DNA from: an uncultured Lachnospiraceae bacterium
GTDB taxonomy: Bacteria > Bacillota > Clostridia > Lachnospirales > Lachnospiraceae
Assembly (NCBI GenBank): GCA_947589155.1
Contig: CANQBH010000011.1
Span: 1 to 51,591 of the forward strand
DNA: 51,591 bases
Direction: 5' to 3'
The position numbers were made by a program, and so were the translations under genes. Within the stretch, counting starts at the first letter, position 1. Every line of letters begins with the position of its first letter. The notes beneath the pieces were generated by a model. It made no database searches and was not told the origin of the DNA. It worked only from the letters and a program-made list of their open reading frames with translations. This document shows, piece after piece, positions 46,385 to 51,591 of the stretch.

Positions 46385-47594
46385 CTTCGCAGCCGCAGGC
46401 GACGATCTTTTCCTTTTCCACTTCCGTTTCAACGCCTTCGCAGAGGACTTCAAACTTGATCTCCTTGAAGGTGTTGACAAGGTTTGAGAGTATGGTCATG
46501 CCCATTTCGTTCTGGATCGAATGCAGGACGAACCCGCGGTCGAACTTGATGACGTTCGCCGGAACCTGTCCGAGGACATACAAAGAATTATAGCCGGAGC
46601 CGAAATCATCCAGCGCGATCCGGTAGCCTTTTTCCCGCAGCGCCGTCAGTTTGGCGATGATTTCGTCCAGATCCTTGACAAGGACCGTCTCCGTCAGTTC
46701 AAACTCGATATATTCCCTCGAAACGCCCGCGTCTTCCACGGCCTGATCCAACCGTTCCAAAAAGCCTTCTTCCATCAGATCCACTCTGGAGAGGTTGACG
46801 GAGATCGGAAACAGCGTCTTTCCCGCTTTCTGCCATTTTGCCAGCAGTTCCACGGTTTTTTCAAGCACTTCAAAATCCAGCCGCGATACGATCCCCGCCT
46901 GCTCGAGAACAGGTACGTACAGCGACGGCGACAGTACTTCGCCCTTTTCGTCGTAAAAACGGGAGAGCGCCTCCGCGCCGATGATCTTCTGTTCCGTGAC
47001 GGAATATTTCGGCTGCAAAAAAATGCGGATCGCGTCTTTTTCCATCGCGTGTTCAAAATTCGGGATGATGCTGGCTTCCCTGACCGAGGTCTTGCGCAGT
47101 TCCTCGGAATACCATGCCACCGTCGTCCGGTAACTTCCCTGAATACTCCTGCGGGCGTAACGGGCGTTGTCCTGCGCGAAGATAAACTCATCGTCCGGCG
47201 TCATCATATACAGCCCGCATTCCACATGGATCTTCGCCCGATTGTAATACAAACTGACCTCGTTCAGATACCGCTCCGACATGCTGCGGAAATACGCGGA
47301 GATCATCTCGCGGGTGTCCGTCCCGCCTTCGCAGAGGATCAGAAGATGGTCGGAATAACTCATCGTCCCGATGACGCACTTTTCGTTTTCGCGGCAGAAC
47401 AGATCCACCATCCGCGATATCAGCCAGTCCCCTTTGTCCGTTCCGTAGATCTCATTGAAATACTTGAGATTGCGGATATTCAGACTGGCCAGCACCGGCG
47501 TCCTCATCTCGCTGACCACCTTGGCTCCCAGACTCTTAAACCGCTCCAGCGACGGCAGTTCTTCGGTTTTATGTTCCAATATCCTTTTGAGCAT
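46314..47594 (-). CDS. EAL-domain cyclic di-GMP phosphodiesterase with degenerate GGDEF domain
   Basis: 426 residues. The N-terminal part (about 30-165) has the GGDEF fold but YSDHL (80-84) in place of GGDEF, so it cannot make cyclic di-GMP. The EAL domain (about 185-420) is intact: EAL (208-210), SVNLSR with N267, ELTET with E299, DDFGSG (329-334), K350, CEGVET with E386, and QGYLYDKP. It should hydrolyse cyclic di-GMP. No membrane or PAS sensor part. ATG 47594 follows GGGAGAGGGAT. Downstream of the SigH-like gene by about 50 bases. Confidence 0.9.
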   Translation of the reverse strand: MLKRILEHKTEELPSLERFKSLGAKVVSEMRTPVLASLNIRNLKYFNEIYGTDKGDWLISRMVDLFCRENEKCVIGTMSYSDHLLILCEGGTDTREMISAYFRSMSERYLNEVSLYYNRAKIHVECGLYMMTPDDEFIFAQDNARYARRSIQGSYRTTVAWYSEELRKTSVREASIIPNFEHAMEKDAIRIFLQPKYSVTEQKIIGAEALSRFYDEKGEVLSPSLYVPVLEQAGIVSRLDFEVLEKTVELLAKWQKAGKTLFPISVNLSRVDLMEEGFLERLDQAVEDAGVSREYIEFELTETVLVKDLDEIIAKLTALREKGYRIALDDFGSGYNSLYVLGQVPANVIKFDRGFVLHSIQNEMGMTILSNLVNTFKEIKFEVLCEGVETEVEKEKIVACGCEVIQGYLYDKPMEIDDFEAKYIFA

Positions 47595-47617
47595 ATCCCT
47601 CTCCCTTTGTTCCGTTT

Positions 47618-47631
47618 TGGCGCATGCGCCA
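47618..47631. promoter_or_regulatory. 14-bp perfect palindrome before the EAL gene
   Basis: TGGCGCATGCGCCA lies 24 bases upstream of the EAL start codon. No T-run follows on the minus strand, so it is not a classic terminator. Possible operator or mRNA hairpin. Confidence 0.3.
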
Positions 47632-47645
47632 TGCCGCTTTTTATG

Positions 47646-48251
47646 TTATGATACCAGAATTTTTTTTGCTTTTTGTCGGATCCGCTGAATTGCGTTGTCG
47701 ATATTTTTTTCCGGCCGCCCCATCTTCTGCGCGATCGCGCGGTAATCCATGCCGCGCAAAAGATACAAAAAGACTTCGAGTTCCATTTTACTCAAATGCA
47801 GCATGATCTGCTCCGCCATCGCCATGGTGCGTTCCGTGTCGATCATCATGGCTTCCGGATTGCGGTTCTCGTCCGTGAGCAGCGACTCTTCTACTTTTTG
47901 GCCCTGTTTTTCGTCGCCGTCTAAAAAGATTGAAATGTAGGAATTCAGCGGCAGGTTCTTCTGGGCGTCGGCGGTTTCGATCGCCTTGTAGATCTGGCGG
48001 CGGATACAGAGTTCCGCAAAACGCACAAACGGCACCTGATGGCTGCTCTGATAATCCAAGATCGCCTTGAACAGGCCGACCATGCCTTCCTGAATGACGT
48101 CCTGCTGATCGCAGCCTTTGATAAAGAAACGGCTGCCAACGGCGGAAACGAGGCCGCCGTACTTCCTGCAGATATACTCCACCGCCTCAAAATCGCCCTG
48201 CTGATAGGCCGCCACCACTTCTTCGTCCGTCATCCGGCTGTAATCTTTCAT
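47646..48251 (-). CDS. SigH-like RNA polymerase sigma factor
   Basis: 201 residues. Region 2 has VVAAYQQGDFEAVEYICRKY, then QQDVIQEGMVGLFKAILDYQ and FVRFAELCIRRQIYKAIE. Region 4 has LSKMELEVFLYLLRGMDYRAIAQKMGRPEKNIDNAIQRIRQK (quoted in part: GMDYRAIAQKMGRPEKNIDN). The sequence and its place after rlmB match sigma-H, which controls entry to sporulation and competence in Firmicutes. Slightly shorter than the Bacillus protein. ATG 48251 follows rlmB by 9 bases. Confidence 0.85.
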   Translation of the reverse strand: MKDYSRMTDEEVVAAYQQGDFEAVEYICRKYGGLVSAVGSRFFIKGCDQQDVIQEGMVGLFKAILDYQSSHQVPFVRFAELCIRRQIYKAIETADAQKNLPLNSYISIFLDGDEKQGQKVEESLLTDENRNPEAMMIDTERTMAMAEQIMLHLSKMELEVFLYLLRGMDYRAIAQKMGRPEKNIDNAIQRIRQKAKKILVS

Positions 48252-48260
48252 ATGAACCCT

Positions 48261-49004
48261 CTATTTCTGCATACGCTGCCGCAGCGCTTCGTAGACCAGC
48301 ACGCCCGCCGCCACGGAAACATTGAGCGAATCGATCTCGCCTTTCATCGGAATGGCCGCCGTAAGATCGCAGTGTTTCCTGACCAGTTCGCTGACGCCGC
48401 TTCCTTCCCTGCCCATGACGATGCCGAGCGGCCCCGTCAGATCCGTCTGATACATGCTGGTCCCGTCCATGTCGGCGCAGACGAACCACATCCCCTGTTT
48501 TTTCAGTATATCCATCGTCTGTGACAGGTTTGTGACCTTGGCGACCTTTGTATAATTCAAAGCCCCAGCGGACGCTTTCGCCACCGTCGCCGTCAGTCCC
48601 ACCGCGCGCCGCTTTGGTATAATGACGCCATGCGCGCCCGCGAGATTTGCCGTGCGGATGATCGCGCCGAGATTATGCGGATCTTCGATCCCGTCCAGAA
48701 GGAACAGCAGCGGATCTTCCCCTTTCTGCCGGGCAAGCGCAAGCATATCCTCCACTTCGGCATACGGATAGGCCGCCGCGCAGGCGATCACGCCCTGATG
48801 TTTTCCGGTCTCCGAAAGCGCGTCCAGACGTTCCCTGCCGACAAACTGCAGCACGACGCCCTTTGTTTTCGCCTCGCGCACCAGAGCGCGGACGGGGCCG
48901 TCCGTACAGCCTTCCAGCACAAAGAGCCTGTCCACGGGCCGTCCGGCACGCAGCGCCTCCAAGACCGCATGTCTGCCTTCGATCAATAAAGTCTGTTCTT
49001 CCAT
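48261..49004 (-). CDS. rlmB: 23S rRNA guanosine-2'-O-methyltransferase RlmB
   Basis: 247 residues, SpoU/TrmH family. An N-terminal L30e-like substrate-binding domain (1-75: LIEGRHAVLEALRAG) is followed by the knotted SPOUT domain: DGIEDPHNLGAIIRTA, GIVMGREGSGVSELV and IPMKGEIDSLNVSVAAGV. It methylates a guanosine in domain V of 23S rRNA; the close relative TrmH modifies tRNA. 8 bases separate it from mrnC. Confidence 0.92.
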   Translation of the reverse strand: MEEQTLLIEGRHAVLEALRAGRPVDRLFVLEGCTDGPVRALVREAKTKGVVLQFVGRERLDALSETGKHQGVIACAAAYPYAEVEDMLALARQKGEDPLLFLLDGIEDPHNLGAIIRTANLAGAHGVIIPKRRAVGLTATVAKASAGALNYTKVAKVTNLSQTMDILKKQGMWFVCADMDGTSMYQTDLTGPLGIVMGREGSGVSELVRKHCDLTAAIPMKGEIDSLNVSVAAGVLVYEALRQRMQK

Positions 49005-49012
49005 CTTTTTCC

Positions 49013-49447
49013 CTAATATGTCAGTTCACAGCGCTCCAGCGCCGTTTTCGTCAGTTCCATGATCCGTTCCGTCCGATCCAGAAGATAGAGATACCCGAGC
49101 AGCGCTTCCAGTCCCGTTGCGCTCCGGTAATCCGCGACTGTCGCGTTCTTTGCCATCGTATGCGGCTTGGCGTTTCGCCCCCTGCGGTAGATATCCGCTT
49201 CTTCCTCGGTCAGATCTTCCAGCAGAACGGACGCCATCTTGGCCTGCGACTTCGCCCTGACGATATGGCTGGTATGGTAATGCAGGCGGTTTGCCGACGT
49301 ATTGCCGCGGTCAACGACAAGGCTTCGTATGATAAGGTCGAACACCCCGTCGCCGATATAGGCCAGCGTCAGGGGCGAATAGGTCCGGATGTCCCTCTCC
49401 TCAAGAGAAAACGTCTCCCTGACCCACTGATTTAAGCTCTTTTCCAT
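49013..49447 (-). CDS. mrnC: Mini-ribonuclease III
   Basis: 144 residues: an RNase III catalytic domain with no dsRNA-binding domain. LTLAYIGDGVFDLIIRSLV is the signature, with acidic metal ligands; RNAKPHTMAKNATVADYRSATGLEALLGYLYL (quoted in part: NATVADYRSATGLEALLGYL) completes it. It matures 23S rRNA ends in Firmicutes. It overlaps cysS by 16 bases, the usual gene order. Confidence 0.92.
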   Translation of the reverse strand: MEKSLNQWVRETFSLEERDIRTYSPLTLAYIGDGVFDLIIRSLVVDRGNTSANRLHYHTSHIVRAKSQAKMASVLLEDLTEEEADIYRRGRNAKPHTMAKNATVADYRSATGLEALLGYLYLLDRTERIMELTKTALERCELTY

Positions 49448-50853
49448 TTGACTCCTTCTCTGGTATCTTCCAACACGATCCCCTGCGCCAGCAGCGCCGC
49501 GCGGATCTCGTCGGCTTTGGCAAAATCCTTGTTTTTTCTTGCCTCCTGCCGCTCGCGGATCATCTCCTCGATCTTTTCATCCAATTCCTGTTCCTGCGGC
49601 GCGACGGACAGACCCAGCACGCCGGTCAGTTCTTCCAACAGTTCCAGATAAAAACGCAAAAATGCGCGGGAAGACCCTTCGTTGGTCTTTTGGTTGCTGT
49701 CCCTGACCAACTCAAAAACGGCGGCGATCGCATCGGCCGTATTAAAATCGTCCTCCATCGCCTCCTTAAACTGTTCGCGGAACGCCTGCGCCTCTTTTGC
49801 CGCCGCTTCTTCCTGCGGCGTCATCGCCTCGGCCGCGGCGTGCGCCTCGAGGAAGCGCAGATGATCGGCGGCCGTCCGTATCCGTTCCAGACTGTTCTTC
49901 GCCGCTTCCATCAGTTCCGCGCTGAAATTCAGCGGACTGCGGTAGTGCGCCTGCAGCATGAAAAAGCGCAATAGTTGCAGATCGTACTTTTCCCCGATCT
50001 CACGCACGGTAAAAAAGTTACCGGCGGACTTGCTCATCTTTTTGTGGTCGATATTCAAAAACGCGTTGTGCATCCAATAGCGCGCAAACTTCACGCCGTT
50101 AGCGGCTTCGCTCTGCGCGATCTCGTTCTCGTGATGCGGAAAGATCAGATCCTCCCCTCCGGCATGGATGTCGATCTCGTCGCCTAGATAGCGTTTGGAC
50201 ATCACGGAACATTCGATATGCCATCCCGGCCTGCCGTCGCACCAAGGCGACTCCCAATATGGCTCGCCGTCTTTCTTCGGTTTCCAGAGGACAAAATCCA
50301 GCGGATCTTCTTTGGTCTCCTCACCCGTCACCTTTATCGCTTCTTTTTCTTTCCGGTGGCCGCTTTCCAGATCTTCGAGATTTTTATGGGAAAGCATGCC
50401 ATATTGCGGAAACGACGACGTGCGGAAATACACCGTACCGTCCTTTGCCGCATAGGCGTGTCCCTTTTCGATCAAAACGGAGATCATGTCGATCATGCCC
50501 TGTATCTCCTGCGTGGCAAGCGGATGCGTCGTCGCTGGACGGACATTCATCGCTTTCATGTCTTTTTTACATTCTTCGATATAGCGCTCCGCCACTTCCT
50601 GCGCCGATACGCCTTCTTCCATGGCTTTTTTGATGATCTTATCGTCCACGTCCGTAAAATTGGAGACATAATTGACTTCGTAACCGGCATATTCCAGATA
50701 GCGGCGGACCGTATCAAAAACGATCATCGGACGGGCGTTTCCGATATGGATCAGATTATAGACGGTCGGCCCGCACACATACATGCGGACCTTTCCGTCT
50801 TCCACCGGACGAAACTCCTCCTTGGTTCTCGACAACGTATTATAGATCTTCAT
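49432..50853 (-). CDS. cysS: Cysteinyl-tRNA synthetase
   Basis: 473 residues. HIGH-type motif in GPTVYNLIHIGNARP, zinc ligands C28, then C in EQ..WHIECSVMS and HH in LIFPHHENEIAQSE, and KMSKS in DHKKMSKSAGNF. The C-terminal DALR-like helical domain and EARKNKDFAKADEIR tail complete the family. It charges tRNA-Cys. Start ATG 50853 overlaps cysE by 14 bases. Confidence 0.95.
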   Translation of the reverse strand: MKIYNTLSRTKEEFRPVEDGKVRMYVCGPTVYNLIHIGNARPMIVFDTVRRYLEYAGYEVNYVSNFTDVDDKIIKKAMEEGVSAQEVAERYIEECKKDMKAMNVRPATTHPLATQEIQGMIDMISVLIEKGHAYAAKDGTVYFRTSSFPQYGMLSHKNLEDLESGHRKEKEAIKVTGEETKEDPLDFVLWKPKKDGEPYWESPWCDGRPGWHIECSVMSKRYLGDEIDIHAGGEDLIFPHHENEIAQSEAANGVKFARYWMHNAFLNIDHKKMSKSAGNFFTVREIGEKYDLQLLRFFMLQAHYRSPLNFSAELMEAAKNSLERIRTAADHLRFLEAHAAAEAMTPQEEAAAKEAQAFREQFKEAMEDDFNTADAIAAVFELVRDSNQKTNEGSSRAFLRFYLELLEELTGVLGLSVAPQEQELDEKIEEMIRERQEARKNKDFAKADEIRAALLAQGIVLEDTREGVKWKRA

Positions 50854-51529
50854 CGTTTTCCCTTTCTTTCGGTTGTTCCGGACACGGTTTCGTCCGGCGT
50901 TCCAGTTCCAGCACGCGGTTGATCAGTTCGCTGTTCTCCTGCTGCAGGATGCGGATGTCATCCATGATCGGATCCGGCAGATGAATCTGATCCATATCGC
51001 TGGCAGGGACTTTTTCGTTATTCTGCCGCACGATACGCCCCGGCACGCCGACAACGGTACAGTTCGGCGGCACTTCCTCGATCACGACGCTGCCCGCGCC
51101 GATCTTGGAATTGCGTCCGACCGTAAAACTTCCCAGCACCTTTGCTCCGGCGCAGACCATGACATTGTCCTCCAGCGTCGGATGGCGCTTTCCCGTCTCC
51201 TTTCCGGTACCGCCCAGCGTAACGCCCTGATACAGCGTGACGTTATTGCCGATCACCGTCGTCTCGCCGATGATCACGCCGATCCCGTGGTCGATAAAAA
51301 AACCTTTTCCGATCTGCGCGCCCGGATGGATGTCGATCCCCGTGCGCCTTGCGGCCCTCTGCGAGATCAGGCGCGCCAGAAAAAAATGTCCTTTTTCGTA
51401 TAATTTATGCGCCCGCCGGTAACTGATCATCACCTGAAAACTCGGATATAAAACGACTTCCAGCGGGCTCTTGATCGCGGGGTCTCTCTCGCGGATGATC
51501 TGAAATTCTTCGCGTATATGGTCAAACAT
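50840..51529 (-). CDS. cysE: Serine O-acetyltransferase
   Basis: 229 residues from ATG 51529 (the frame is open to GTG 51538). An alpha-helical N-terminal domain precedes a left-handed beta helix with hexapeptide repeats: HPGAQIGKGFFIDHGIGVVI-like (seen as GKGFFIDHGIGVIIGET), LGGTGKETGKRHP and GAGSVVIEEVPPNCTVVGVP. It makes O-acetylserine for cysteine synthesis. The last 45 residues form a coiled stretch (QQENSELINRVLELE). It begins the set cysE-cysS-mrnC-rlmB-sigH. Any T-box or other leader would lie outside the window. Confidence 0.94.
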   Translation of the reverse strand: MFDHIREEFQIIRERDPAIKSPLEVVLYPSFQVMISYRRAHKLYEKGHFFLARLISQRAARRTGIDIHPGAQIGKGFFIDHGIGVIIGETTVIGNNVTLYQGVTLGGTGKETGKRHPTLEDNVMVCAGAKVLGSFTVGRNSKIGAGSVVIEEVPPNCTVVGVPGRIVRQNNEKVPASDMDQIHLPDPIMDDIRILQQENSELINRVLELERRTKPCPEQPKERENDEDL

Positions 51530-51591
51530 TGACCTCACCTCAAAAACTGTTTTCTATATCGTATGCTCCAACTCCTCAAAAGGTCTATGCG

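Noticed and set aside
51530-51591. T-box leader before cysE
   Set aside because: Only 62 bases remain; no T-box sequence or terminator is visible, so it cannot be judged from this window.

Overview
The window looks like a chromosomal segment of a spore-former-related anaerobic Clostridia bacterium, most likely Lachnospiraceae. The evidence is the gene order secG-rnr-smpB-ssrA, the block cysE-cysS-mrnC-rlmB-sigH, a Bce-type ABC/two-component module, an Fe-S type PurF, a NifS/NifU pair, moderately high GC and strong purine-rich ribosome binding sites. Almost everything is on the minus strand; only a PHP-family histidinol phosphatase (41307-42122) and a SpoVB/MATE-like flippase (about 45002-46384) are on the plus strand. 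I see no insertion sequence, prophage, CRISPR array, tRNA or rRNA.

Layout, left to right (minus-strand genes are transcribed right to left). 74-2613: sensor kinase and REC/HD-GYP-like response regulator, both with altered catalytic motifs. 2721-4201: a CmpB-like membrane protein and a small helical protein with a sigma-28-like promoter. 4417-7545: ssrA (tmRNA), smpB with an apparent frameshift near its start, rnr, secG. 7605-12162: BceAB-like transporter with BceRS-like two-component system. 12274-13854: an uncharacterised protein, a stand-alone LytTR regulator and a protein with a FliD-C-like tail. 13982-28260: a cell-surface polysaccharide operon driven by a consensus promoter. It holds a DUF2142-like membrane protein, two GT2 enzymes, a WsaF-like rhamnosyltransferase, the Wzm/Wzt exporter, a methyltransferase-kinase-like-GT4 fusion and a coiled-coil GT2, and ends with a secreted GH25 muramidase carrying long C-terminal repeats.

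28462-41110: central metabolism. This part holds gdhA with its own promoter, purB-purF-purC behind gpmI, a CapA-like/Sel1 envelope pair, and the triose-phosphate module tpiA-pgk-gap. 42061-44879: NifS-NifU-MnmA, a sulfur relay to tRNA thiolation. 46314-51529: an EAL phosphodiesterase, SigH-like sigma factor, rlmB, mrnC, cysS and cysE.

The most interesting biology is the polysaccharide operon. The Wzt subunit has a C-terminal carbohydrate-binding-type domain, and the gene beside it fuses a methyltransferase, a kinase-like domain and a glycosyltransferase. This arrangement recalls the Gram-negative WbdD/Wzt chain-capping and cap-recognition export logic, here in a Gram-positive setting with a dedicated muramidase. 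Other points worth checking are the smpB frame break, the kinase/regulator pair with degenerate Hpt and HD motifs, the FliD-like protein with a LytTR regulator, and two pairs of convergent genes whose 3' ends overlap.
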